Source of the DNA: Planctomycetota bacterium
GTDB taxonomy: Bacteria; Planctomycetota; Brocadiia; Brocadiales; Bathyanammoxibiaceae
Length of the DNA: 41,378 bases
Assembly: GCA_023261505.1 (NCBI GenBank)
Contig: JAHFOV010000014.1
Location: forward strand, 1 to 41,378
Direction: 5' to 3'
Of the stretch, positions 9,978 through 17,676 are shown one piece after another. Position 1 is the first letter of the stretch, and every line of letters starts with the position of its first letter. The notes under the pieces are model-generated. The model saw nothing but the letters and a program-made list of their open reading frames with translations. It did no database searches and was not told the origin of the DNA. The position numbers were made by a program, and so were the translations under genes.

Positions 9978-10287
9978 AAGTATTTGTACATTGAAGCCTT
10001 ACGAAAAGTATTCATAAAGAGTATTGTAAAGGCGATTACAATTAAAATCAAGGGGAAAGACGCTAGGTGTGTATACAGGTGCTAGATATGTCAATTAAAA
10101 GGCAGCTTTGTAAATCATTTTGGATTAATTTTAAAGGAGTAAAAACTCCATTTAAGGGTTGAAAATGTAACTTATTTACTTAAATTTTAAGACCCCGATC
10201 AATCCGGCAACAAAAAAGCCAATAGTATCTGTCATCATATACAAAGAATACCCTACCATCGGCCTTTTTGTACACATTGCCGCAGTA
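9978..10287. other. Intergenic region between rnfG and the glucan operon
   Basis: This 310-base gap has no convincing gene. It contains the rnf operon terminator (10211-10270) and then AT-rich sequence that should carry the promoter of the GH57-galT-glgA operon. I could not identify a clear -35/-10 pair. The 97-aa plus-strand ORF overlapping it is antisense to the GH57 N-terminus and looks spurious. Confidence 0.6.
10211..10270 (-). terminator. Rho-independent terminator of the ppi-alaC-rnfCDG operon
   Basis: On the minus strand, about 20 bases after the rnfG stop, AAAAAGGCCGATGGTA pairs with TACTATTGGCTTTTTT. The eleven core positions can all pair if G-U is allowed, and flanking A and T runs extend the stem. 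The loop is about 26 bases and the stem ends in a T run. This marks the end of the operon after rnfG and argues that rnfE, rnfA and rnfB were not simply missed. Confidence 0.6.
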
Positions 10288-10914
10288 TTACTTTACCGAG
10301 GCCTTTATCCTTTTCACTCCATCCTCCACCGCTGCCACTACTGCCTTGGTGGTGATAGTAGCTCCGGTGATGGCCTGAATCTTGTTAGGGTCTGCCTCTC
10401 TGACCACGGTTAGCTGGTTCAGGGCCTTGTCTTTAAACTGATTCTGGAACCATGGTGTTGATGGTTCGGCCGCAGCGGTCTCTCCACCTCCCATAATTAG
10501 TCTCCAAAGGGTACGGGTGGTAGCTATTTCCGTGACTCTGGTGCCAAGCCCAGGAGTCTCTGACTGGGCCAGAACCTTGATGGCCAAAACCTTTCCCATA
10601 TCTGAGGATAGTCCAACCATGGTCTTTATGGTACTGGAGTAGCCCTGTGCCTTACCAAGGGCGGCATAGCCGATAACTTTTTGGTCTTTGTCTAAACCCT
10701 TATATACCTTCTCCTCAGGGTCCACATTTGGAGGTGTAACCTCTTGTGGCTGTCCGTCAAGCCCTGGCAAAGCGGTCAATATGGCCTCCATCCGCCTGGC
10801 GTCTTCCCGCGCTCTTATCTTTTCCTTTGTAGTTACATAAGTGGCGCCTACTGCTACTGCTGTAATTACGGAGATAATTCCTAGTACCAGCATGTACCGT
10901 AGTTTCTTTCCCAT
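10288..10914 (-). CDS. rnfG: Rnf complex subunit G, FMN-binding
   Basis: Membrane-anchored, periplasm-facing subunit of the Rnf electron-transport complex, which couples ferredoxin and NAD redox to an ion gradient. One N-terminal membrane helix (YMLVLGIISVITAVAVGATYV) is followed by an FMN-binding domain. The flavinylation motif is ITGATITT near the C-terminus, matching the S/TGAT consensus for covalent FMN attachment through a phosphoester to threonine by ApbE. The track start (10962) overlaps rnfD by 46 bases; the ATG at 10914 lies one base after the rnfD stop behind GGGGAAAA and gives the normal N-terminus MGKKLRYM, so I use it. It is the last gene of the operon. Confidence 0.92.
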   Translation of the reverse strand: MGKKLRYMLVLGIISVITAVAVGATYVTTKEKIRAREDARRMEAILTALPGLDGQPQEVTPPNVDPEEKVYKGLDKDQKVIGYAALGKAQGYSSTIKTMVGLSSDMGKVLAIKVLAQSETPGLGTRVTEIATTRTLWRLIMGGGETAAAEPSTPWFQNQFKDKALNQLTVVREADPNKIQAITGATITTKAVVAAVEDGVKRIKASVK

Positions 10915-10915
10915 T

Positions 10916-11905
10916 TTATTTTTTCCCCTGTCCAAGTAGTCTCGGTTGAGTGTACCTGTCAATAATGGGCGTAGCTGTGTTCATGAGGAGTATGGAGTAA
11001 CAGACCCCCTCAGGATAGGCCGCATAGAATCTTATTAAGGTGGTCAGCACCCCACAGCCTATACCGAAGACTAGTAGCCCCTTCTTGGTAAGAGGAGAGG
11101 TGACCATATCCGTGGCCATGAAGAAGGCCCCTAACATAAGCCCTCCCGCAAGCACATGGTAAATTGGGTCGTTGGCCCAGGGGGCCTCTATTTTGGCGGG
11201 TAAAAATTTTGCTAAGATGAAGACTGTTGCTATATATCCAGCAGGCACCCGCCAATCCACATACCCCCTGTAGATAAGGTATAACCCGCCCAATATCAGG
11301 GCAATGGCTGAAGTCTCTCCGATACAGCCTGGCACGTTTCCTGTCAATAGGTCGGTATAGTTATAGGTCTTGCCACCGAATTCCTTGAAGAGGGGACTAG
11401 CCTGGGTGATAGAGTCTACACCAGTAATGTTAGAAAAGATTCCGCCCTGTTTTAAGACCCGCCAGTCGGAGTTGATGGGGGCTGGATAGGCCACCTGGAG
11501 GAAGGCCCTGGCAGCCAGGGCAGGATTCCAGATATTGTTGCCCAGGCCACCAAAGGCATGTTTTACTATGGCAATAGCAAAGATAGCCCCTACTATCGGT
11601 ATGTACCAGGGCACTCCTGGAGGTAATATATAGGCCAGAAGTATTCCAGTAATTACAGCACTGCCATCCTTAACGGAGACCGGCTGGCCGAGGAGATATT
11701 TTTGTATAACCGCCTCTGTCAAAACAGCGGCCAGGACGCTCAGGATTACGATAAAAAGTGCATAATAACCGAAAAGATAAACCCCCACTAGGCCCGCAGG
11801 AGCCAGGGCCCCCACCACTGTCCACATCACCCTAGGTATATCCTCCGGGCCTCTAATATGCGGAGAGGTGGTGACAAGCAACACCTTCTCTTGGGCATTG
11901 GACAT
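10916..11905 (-). CDS. rnfD: Rnf complex membrane subunit D
   Basis: Multi-spanning integral membrane subunit of Rnf, homologous to NqrB. The N-terminal SPHIRGPEDIPRVMW stretch and the pattern of hydrophobic segments are typical, as are the NIWNPALAARAF and ATDMVTSPLTKKG motifs. The region corresponding to the covalent FMN site (SGATPL or TSATPL in other RnfD proteins) reads SITQASPL, so the predicted attachment residue is serine (codon AGT) instead of threonine. It lies 57 bases after rnfC and directly before rnfG. Length (329) is normal. Confidence 0.93.
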   Translation of the reverse strand: MSNAQEKVLLVTTSPHIRGPEDIPRVMWTVVGALAPAGLVGVYLFGYYALFIVILSVLAAVLTEAVIQKYLLGQPVSVKDGSAVITGILLAYILPPGVPWYIPIVGAIFAIAIVKHAFGGLGNNIWNPALAARAFLQVAYPAPINSDWRVLKQGGIFSNITGVDSITQASPLFKEFGGKTYNYTDLLTGNVPGCIGETSAIALILGGLYLIYRGYVDWRVPAGYIATVFILAKFLPAKIEAPWANDPIYHVLAGGLMLGAFFMATDMVTSPLTKKGLLVFGIGCGVLTTLIRFYAAYPEGVCYSILLMNTATPIIDRYTQPRLLGQGKK

Positions 11906-11962
11906 AAAAATGTTCTCCTTTTTTAGAACTTAGGGTAAACTAACCTACTTGGACTTCTCCCG

Positions 11963-13372
11963 TTATTTGGGCGCAGTGGCAGTAACCGCTGGGGCTGCTT
12001 GGGCCTTTTGTGCCTCTTTAGCCTTCTGGGCCTCCTGGGCCCTGGCTTTCTGCCTGGCAAGTTCATACTTGGCAGTTTTTATAAGATGGACAATTGGCCT
12101 GCGGGAGGTGCAGACGTAAGTACAACACCCGCACTCTTTGCATTCCATGAGATTGAACTCCATGGCCTGCTGGAAGTGCTCCGACTCACAAAGAATGCTT
12201 AGCAAGCTGGGGTTTAAACCGTAAGGACAGGCATCCACGCATTTGCCACACCGGATACAGGCACGGGACTGCCATTCCCCTGCATTTCTCATGACCAGTA
12301 ACCCACCTGTACCTTTGACAGTAACTGCATCGGCAATGGAGGGTTGAGCAATGCCCATCAGTGGGCCACCATATATGACCTTATTGGCATCCTCTTTGAG
12401 GCGGGCGGCTTTAAGGAGTGGCTCAATGGGAGTGCCAATTCTCACGAGCAGGTTATTGGGGTTTTCCACACCGTCCCCAGTTATGGAAACCACCCTCTGG
12501 ATGAGTGGTCTCTTGTACTTTACTGCTTCATAGATGGCATAAGTGGTACTAACGTTATGCACCACTGCCCCAGCCTCTATGGGGAGCTGTGTGGGCTTAA
12601 ACTCCCTTCCCAGGATGGCCTTTATAAGTTGATGCTCAGCACCCTGCGGATACTTTACCTCCAGGAGTTCTACTTTTATATGGGGGTCTTCTCCCACAGC
12701 GGACCTTACCTTGTCATATGCATCGGGCTTGTTGGCCTCTATGCCCACATAGGCATTTTTGCAACCCAGGCACTTCATGATTATCTTCAGCCCCTCTATA
12801 ACCTCTTTTGTCTTTTCCATAAGAAGGCGATAATCACAGGTAAGATAGGGCTCACATTCTGCACCGTTAAGGATCACAGCATCTACTTTTTTGTCCTTTG
12901 GAGGGCTGAGTTTTACATGCGTTGGGAAAGCAGCACCACCAAGACCAACTGTCCCTGCCTCTCTAATTAAGTTCCTTATATCATCAGGGGACATGGCCTC
13001 CACGTCTTGAGGCTCATCAAGCCCTGGGGCCCATTCATCATCGCCCTCCCTCTGTATGACCACCACCTGTGTTCTGGCGCCGGTGACCGGGTGGGGCTTG
13101 AAGGTAATATCTGTAACCTTACCTGCTACGGTGGCATGAATATGGGCAGAGACCAGGGCAGGCGCCTCACCGATTTTTTGCCCTTTCTTTACCACGTCAC
13201 CTTTAGCTACTACTGGCTTGGCTGGTACCCCTATGTGCTGACTCATGTATAAGTAGGCCACCTCTGGTAAGGGAGCCTGGGTTATCTCTTTATTTTTAGA
13301 AAGGGATTTTCCATCAAAAGGCGGGTGAATCCCTCCATTGAAGCTCTTAAGTTCTTTCACTCCTGCAAGCAT
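11963..13372 (-). CDS. rnfC: Rnf complex subunit C, Fe-S/NADH-interacting
   Basis: Peripheral subunit that docks NADH and carries iron-sulfur clusters. The N-terminus has FNGGIHPPFDGK, the middle has the NADH/FMN region GLGGAAFPTHVK and ILNGAECEPYLTCD, and two ferredoxin-type motifs follow: CIRCGKCVDACPYG and CKECGCCTYVC (second cluster ending near C421). These Fe-S motifs separate it from NqrA. After the second cluster there is a short Ala/Gln/Lys-rich tail of about 35 residues (repeated QKA units), a mild version of the charged tails known in proteobacterial RnfC. The gene starts 16 bases after alaC, consistent with co-transcription. Confidence 0.95.
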   Translation of the reverse strand: MLAGVKELKSFNGGIHPPFDGKSLSKNKEITQAPLPEVAYLYMSQHIGVPAKPVVAKGDVVKKGQKIGEAPALVSAHIHATVAGKVTDITFKPHPVTGARTQVVVIQREGDDEWAPGLDEPQDVEAMSPDDIRNLIREAGTVGLGGAAFPTHVKLSPPKDKKVDAVILNGAECEPYLTCDYRLLMEKTKEVIEGLKIIMKCLGCKNAYVGIEANKPDAYDKVRSAVGEDPHIKVELLEVKYPQGAEHQLIKAILGREFKPTQLPIEAGAVVHNVSTTYAIYEAVKYKRPLIQRVVSITGDGVENPNNLLVRIGTPIEPLLKAARLKEDANKVIYGGPLMGIAQPSIADAVTVKGTGGLLVMRNAGEWQSRACIRCGKCVDACPYGLNPSLLSILCESEHFQQAMEFNLMECKECGCCTYVCTSRRPIVHLIKTAKYELARQKARAQEAQKAKEAQKAQAAPAVTATAPK

Positions 13373-13388
13373 AAATCCTTCTCCTATT

Positions 13389-14630
13389 CTATTTATTAAG
13401 CGCCTTATGAATCTGACGCACTGCCTGTTTTAGCCTCAATTCATTCTCTACCAGGGCGAATCTAAGAAATCCTTCTCCTTCTTTACCAAAAGCTACGCCT
13501 GGAGACACAGAAACCTTAGCTTCGTTTAAGAGTTTGAGGCTAAACTCCATAGAACCCATTGCGCGGTATTTTTCAGGAATGGGGGTCCATACGAACATAG
13601 TAGCCCTGGGTTTTTCTATCTGCCAGCCTGCTCGGCTCAGGCCCTCGCAGAGGATGTCTCGCCTCTGCTGGTAAACCCGTGCCTGTTCTACGGCATGAGC
13701 CTTACATTCTCGTAATGCTATTATGCTGGCAATCTGCACTGGCTGGAAGAGGCCATAATCGTAGTAGCCCTTTATCCTGGCCAAGGCCTCTATAATCTGG
13801 CGATTCCCTACACAGAAGCCAAGACGCCAGCCCGGCATATTAAACGTCTTGGACATTGTGTTAAACTCTACACCCACTTCCTTTGCCCCATTTACCTGAA
13901 GGAAGCTTGGGGGATGATAGCCCTCAAAGGCCGTACAGCAGTAGGCAAAGTCATGAATAACAATTACATTATACTTAAGGGCGATATTCACTATCTCTTC
14001 AAAGAAACCGAGTTCTACGGTCATGGCGGTAGGGTTGTGGGGAAAATTTAGTATAAGTACTTTTGGCCTCTCTAGCTCAATTGCCTTAACTATCTCCCTC
14101 AGGAGTTCTTCCTGTTCTTTTAAAGGAATGGTGGCTACCTTTGCTCCTGCCAGGGCAGGACTGTGCAGATGCACAGGGAAGGCAGGGCTGGGTACAAGGG
14201 CTGTGTCTCCTTGTTCCAGCAGGGCCAGAAAAAGGTGTGAAAGCCCTTCTTTAGAGCCAATTGTGCATACTACCTCTCTTGAGGGGTCTAGCTCCACCCC
14301 CCACTCCCTCTCATAAAATTGGGCTATTTCCCTGCGCAAATTAAAGATACCAATAGCATTTGCGCTATAACGGTGGTTTCTTGAGTCATGTACCGCCTCG
14401 CAGAGTTTTTCCACGATGGGCTGGGGCGTGGGGTCTATGGGATTACCCATCCCAAGGTCTATAATATCAATACCCTGGGTGCGTTTTTCATACTTTATCT
14501 GGTTCAGCCTGCCAAACAGGTATGGAGGGAGGCGTTTAACCCTTGAGGCTACTTCTATTACAAACTCGTGAGGCAAAACCTCGTCCCGTACGCCAAGGGT
14601 ATGGGACTCGCACTTTGTATCCTTCGTCAT
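13389..14630 (-). CDS. alaC: Alanine transaminase (fold type I PLP aminotransferase)
   Basis: Class I/II aminotransferase closely resembling E. coli AlaC as I remember it: RLPPYLFGRLNQIK, IIDLGMGNP, VCTIGSKEGLSHL, FPHNPTAMTVEL, and MSKTFNMPGWRLGFCVGN, in which the lysine should bind PLP. It interconverts pyruvate and alanine with glutamate/2-oxoglutarate. Length (413) fits. A short N-terminal extension of about 25 residues precedes the first conserved block, so the start could be somewhat internal. It sits between a periplasmic foldase and rnfC with gaps of 9 and 16 bases. The LL-diaminopimelate aminotransferase subgroup is a close relative and cannot be fully excluded. Confidence 0.88.
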   Translation of the reverse strand: MTKDTKCESHTLGVRDEVLPHEFVIEVASRVKRLPPYLFGRLNQIKYEKRTQGIDIIDLGMGNPIDPTPQPIVEKLCEAVHDSRNHRYSANAIGIFNLRREIAQFYEREWGVELDPSREVVCTIGSKEGLSHLFLALLEQGDTALVPSPAFPVHLHSPALAGAKVATIPLKEQEELLREIVKAIELERPKVLILNFPHNPTAMTVELGFFEEIVNIALKYNVIVIHDFAYCCTAFEGYHPPSFLQVNGAKEVGVEFNTMSKTFNMPGWRLGFCVGNRQIIEALARIKGYYDYGLFQPVQIASIIALRECKAHAVEQARVYQQRRDILCEGLSRAGWQIEKPRATMFVWTPIPEKYRAMGSMEFSLKLLNEAKVSVSPGVAFGKEGEGFLRFALVENELRLKQAVRQIHKALNK

Positions 14631-14639
14631 AGGGGATTA

Positions 14640-15596
14640 TTAATAAGTAATAAGATATTTCTTTATCTCTGACCTTTCCAGTAAGCTATCCAGCCAGGGT
14701 TCACGCCTCTTTCTTACTATCCTTTGTTTCACCAGTTTTTCAAGTGCTGGTTTAACGTCATTAAATTGTTCATTTCCCCTGGGCTTTTTATTAATGACCT
14801 TAAGGATGTGATAACCGTCGTCTGTCTTAATAATGTCACTTAGTTGGCCCTTTTCCAGCTTGGCAGTGGCTGGGCCAAAGACTCCCTCATTAGGGCCGAA
14901 AGGGCGCATCTTACCTCCATTGGCTGCGGAGAGCCTGTCTATAGACTCATTCCGGGCCAGGATATCAAAATCTGCCCCTGCTTTAAGTTTTTTCAGTATC
15001 TCTTCGGCGTCCTTCTTTGTGCTTACTACAATCTGAGCGGCCTCTATCTTTTCTCCATACTCATCCTCAAAGGCCTGACGCAGCTCCTCATCGGTTACGG
15101 TAACAGTCCTTTCCACCAGCTTTTCTAAAAGAATTTCCCCCTCCATCGCCTTCCTTATCCTGGCAGCAGTCCGTTCTTTTAAGGTGGGCAAGTCCATACC
15201 CTTCTTGCTCAGTTCCTCCGACAATTCCGCCTGGTCCTTCATCCCCCAGGTCTTCACCAGGCGCCCTATTTCTCCTTCCAGGAGGGCGTTGACCCTCTGG
15301 TTTACCTCTTGTGGGTCTGCAGTTATCCCTAGTTTTTGCGCCTGCTGATGGATTACTACCCTCCTGATAAGGACGTCAAGGGCCTCCTCCCCAAAGCTCT
15401 CAATGAGAAATTCAGAAAGTTCCTGGCGTGTAATCTTTTGCCCATTTACTTCTGCAACAATATCACCCCCTGGAACCGCCATCTCTTCCAGCTCTGGGGG
15501 TATCGTATCCTGAGCTGCCATAGAGGCGCTAGGAAAAAGATTAGGTAGGAAGATTAAAACACAAAATATATATAACATCCCAAAAAGATTGGGCAT
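14640..15596 (-). CDS. SurA/PpiC-type peptidyl-prolyl isomerase, periplasmic
   Basis: A parvulin-type chaperone/isomerase of 318 residues for folding exported proteins. A hydrophobic signal segment (MLYIFCVLIFLPNLFPSASMAA) is followed by a SurA_N-like helical region (about 45-170: EVNGQKITRQELSEF onward) and a single rotamase domain (about 185-275) with AGADFDILARNES, NGGKMRPFGPNEGVFGPA and DDGYHILKVINKK. The start is uncertain: neither the ATG used nor the internal one (MLYIF) has a good Shine-Dalgarno sequence. It is the first gene of the alaC-rnf operon and diverges from the cassette at 15876. Confidence 0.88.
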   Translation of the reverse strand: MPNLFGMLYIFCVLIFLPNLFPSASMAAQDTIPPELEEMAVPGGDIVAEVNGQKITRQELSEFLIESFGEEALDVLIRRVVIHQQAQKLGITADPQEVNQRVNALLEGEIGRLVKTWGMKDQAELSEELSKKGMDLPTLKERTAARIRKAMEGEILLEKLVERTVTVTDEELRQAFEDEYGEKIEAAQIVVSTKKDAEEILKKLKAGADFDILARNESIDRLSAANGGKMRPFGPNEGVFGPATAKLEKGQLSDIIKTDDGYHILKVINKKPRGNEQFNDVKPALEKLVKQRIVRKRREPWLDSLLERSEIKKYLITY

Positions 15597-15817
15597 AAGA
15601 TAGCTACACGCTTTTTGTTATAAGGTTATATATCTTAAAAACTTATGGTATTATAGCAAAATCGTGGCTTCTGTCAACTTCTTTTTGTTTATGTGCCCTT
15701 CAACAAGTTTGAAATTTATAGCATTAAGCACGAACTTTTTTGTTGCATCTCAAGGAACCCGTGTTTTAATTCTTTGTATAAGCAATTGCTGCCAAAAAGC
15801 AAGGTAAGTGCTTTCAC

Positions 15818-15842
15818 TAGTTCAATCTTTTAGATCGAACTA
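15818..15842. promoter_or_regulatory. Palindrome upstream of the two-gene cassette
   Basis: Ten-base arms (TAGTTCAATC and GATCGAACTA, one mismatch) flank a five-base loop, 33 bases before the 109-aa start. The core CAATCTTTTAGA reappears, reverse-complemented, in the hairpin just after the cassette (17628-17652); 18 of 25 positions agree by my alignment. It could be an operator, a hairpin, or one end of a mobile cassette. Confidence 0.5.
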
Positions 15843-15875
15843 AAAATTAAAATTTTATGTATAAGAAGTACTGCA

Positions 15876-16205
15876 ATGCTGGAAAAAATGATGCTGGAAG
15901 ATATCCAGAGTATGTTGGAAGAATTGGAATCTAATCCGTCAAAGGTGCGGGAAGGGGACCTGAAAAAGTTAGAGGTTTTCCAATCAAAGCTGAATGGAGA
16001 AAAATTCTACGGGGAAGATTTAAATGACCTTTACAACCGAGTTTCCGGCCTATGCAGAGAAGAGTCTTCACTCAACTTCGAGAAGGCCAAAGTACCCCTT
16101 GTAAAGGAGTCCGCAAGGAGTGAAAATTTTGCAGAAGAAATGATTAAAAACTGGAAATTTAACGAGATACTGAATAACATTATCGTAAAAGCTAAACAAA
16201 GATAA
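15876..16205 (+). CDS. Hypothetical small helical protein, cassette gene 1
   Basis: I do not recognise this 109-residue protein. It is charged, predicted mostly helical, without signal peptide, membrane helix or cysteine-rich motif (one cysteine). The N-terminal half (MLEDIQSMLEELESNPSKVREGDLKK) looks like a short helical hairpin. Several start codons lie close together (residues 1, 5 and 6), none with a strong ribosome site. The stop is one base before the next ATG, so translation of the two genes is almost certainly linked, and the small protein is probably a partner or regulator of the 469-aa protein. The pair stands in the opposite orientation to both neighbouring operons. Confidence 0.75.
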   Translation: MLEKMMLEDIQSMLEELESNPSKVREGDLKKLEVFQSKLNGEKFYGEDLNDLYNRVSGLCREESSLNFEKAKVPLVKESARSENFAEEMIKNWKFNEILNNIIVKAKQR

Positions 16206-16206
16206 A

Positions 16207-17616
16207 ATGTCCCTGTCAGAACCAGCCATCTTTAAGATATACTTTTTTACTGAAGAGGAGTGGGCCTCTTGTGGCCGGGCCGCTGAGGAGGTAAAAAAGG
16301 CGTTAAATCTTGAGCCAGGGGATAAGAACCCCGTCGACTCACTCCGGAACTTTTTGGATGAGCTGGCCAGACAGAACGTTCTAACCGGTGATGGCCTTCT
16401 GGATACCCCTTGTGAATTTGCCTCTAACACGCACCAGCTTAAAGTAAGATACTATCCAAGAGAGCAGGTAGGGGCAGGTTTTACACCTGCCCCCACAGAA
16501 GGGATATTCGTCCTTGCGGTGGGCATGAATTCTAAATCGGCTGATGTAATACCGGGGTGGCAGGAACTTGAAAGGAAATTTCCCGCAAATCTTCCCAATG
16601 GCCTCCTGGACCTTATCACGATTTATTATGCTATCTCTGATAAGGAGGTTATGGACCGTGAGGTTATAGAACTTGCCAAACCCATGTTCCCTGAGGTCTC
16701 TCGGGTGGATTTACAAAGGGCACTGAAAAGGGCACCACTTCATTGTGGAAACCTTTATCAGCTAGTCGGCCTAAGGCGGGTTGCGAGCTACTTCCTCTTT
16801 TCCTCTAAAGAAAAGGAGTTAGAGGCCAGCAGCTTTGCCACCCTTTCCCTGCCCCTGTTAAACATTTACCTGTATGGCGGTGACGTGAGAATCCAGGATA
16901 AAGAGGGCAGGCTACTGGCTGCAAGAAGAGACGTGAAAGAGGTCTCAGAAACGATAAAAAATAAACTGAATCACTATTCCAGCTTAGGATTCGGCGCAAT
17001 TACGAGTGAAGAAGAAAGGATGGACGTCTTTAAGCTTGCAAAGGATTTGTGGCTCCTCAACAACAACGCCCGCCAGATGCTTAATCTCCTTGAGACTGTA
17101 AACATCGCCCTTTACAACTTCAGGAATCTGAAGAATAGGTTGCTTGCTCCTGGCGCGGAAGAAATCTTTAGCCAGAAGGAGAGGCTGCTGGAATTACAGA
17201 AGGTTCGGCTACGGGCCGATGCTGCTTACCTGCACAATACCTTTGAGTCGGGCAGGGTGGTGCTGGACTCCATTGAAGACCACATGGAACTGGAATATGC
17301 CAAGGAATTGAAGGAGTCTAACAAGAAGTCTCTTAACCTACAATCAGCCGCTTTCCTTGTGGAATTTGCTATTGTCTTTTATTACTTCCTGGGGAGCTGG
17401 CATTACATCATGGGAGAAAACTTTTATAAATTCTCATCTTCTGCTCACCTGGCCTGTGCCTCCATTATAGCCTCCCTGCTTTGTGCAGGCACGCATCTAT
17501 TTGCCAAGTGGCGCTTTACTAAAGAGAAGTCCTATTTATACGCCCTCCTGGGTCTAATGTTTCTATTCCTTTTGACTATAGTTTATATAGTTGTAACAGC
17601 AATTTCTTTTACTTGA
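16207..17616 (+). CDS. Hypothetical protein with C-terminal membrane helices, cassette gene 2
   Basis: A 469-residue protein I cannot assign. The N-terminal 230 residues look like a soluble mixed alpha/beta region. A basic/acidic helical section follows (about 240-385), likely coiled-coil, with a run reading LWLLNNNARQMLNLLETVN. Three hydrophobic segments close the protein (near 385-402, 415-435 and 445-468), the last ending at the C-terminus. The shape (soluble sensor part, long helical linker, terminal membrane bundle) recalls CATRA proteins of bacterial conflict systems and, more loosely, RMD1/DUF155 proteins; this is from memory and unverified. An in-frame palindromic repeat encodes GAGFTPAP near residues 88-97. 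Its stop is 11 bases before the downstream palindrome. Confidence 0.8.
   Translation: MSLSEPAIFKIYFFTEEEWASCGRAAEEVKKALNLEPGDKNPVDSLRNFLDELARQNVLTGDGLLDTPCEFASNTHQLKVRYYPREQVGAGFTPAPTEGIFVLAVGMNSKSADVIPGWQELERKFPANLPNGLLDLITIYYAISDKEVMDREVIELAKPMFPEVSRVDLQRALKRAPLHCGNLYQLVGLRRVASYFLFSSKEKELEASSFATLSLPLLNIYLYGGDVRIQDKEGRLLAARRDVKEVSETIKNKLNHYSSLGFGAITSEEERMDVFKLAKDLWLLNNNARQMLNLLETVNIALYNFRNLKNRLLAPGAEEIFSQKERLLELQKVRLRADAAYLHNTFESGRVVLDSIEDHMELEYAKELKESNKKSLNLQSAAFLVEFAIVFYYFLGSWHYIMGENFYKFSSSAHLACASIIASLLCAGTHLFAKWRFTKEKSYLYALLGLMFLFLLTIVYIVVTAISFT
16471..16493. repeat. REP-like palindrome inside the 469-aa gene
   Basis: GGGGCAGGT and ACCTGCCCC form perfect nine-base arms around TTTAC. It keeps the reading frame and encodes GAGFTPAP, a peptide I recall as a recurrent by-product of a dispersed bacterial repeat of this sequence. 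Confidence 0.7.
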
Positions 17617-17627
17617 TTACATAAAGC

Positions 17628-17652
17628 CGGTTCAGTCTAAAAGATTGGACCG
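17628..17652. repeat. Hairpin between the cassette and the RND operon
   Basis: CGGTTCAGTCT and AGATTGGACCG pair over eleven positions (two G-U) around a three-base loop. It lies between convergent genes and may slow transcription, but no U-run follows on either strand. Its core matches the palindrome upstream of the cassette at 15818-15842. Confidence 0.55.
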
Positions 17653-17676
17653 TCTGCCGAATCATCATCCTTGAGC

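Noticed and set aside
12344-12970. 208-aa plus-strand ORF
   Set aside because: It lies fully antisense to rnfC, whose Fe-S and NADH motifs are unmistakable; the conceptual protein has no recognisable motif.
15818-15842. tRNA T-arm or integron attC site
   Set aside because: The GTTCAATC-like arm recalls a T-loop and the palindrome recalls attC, but no cloverleaf could be built and no attC core (GTTRRRY) pair is present.
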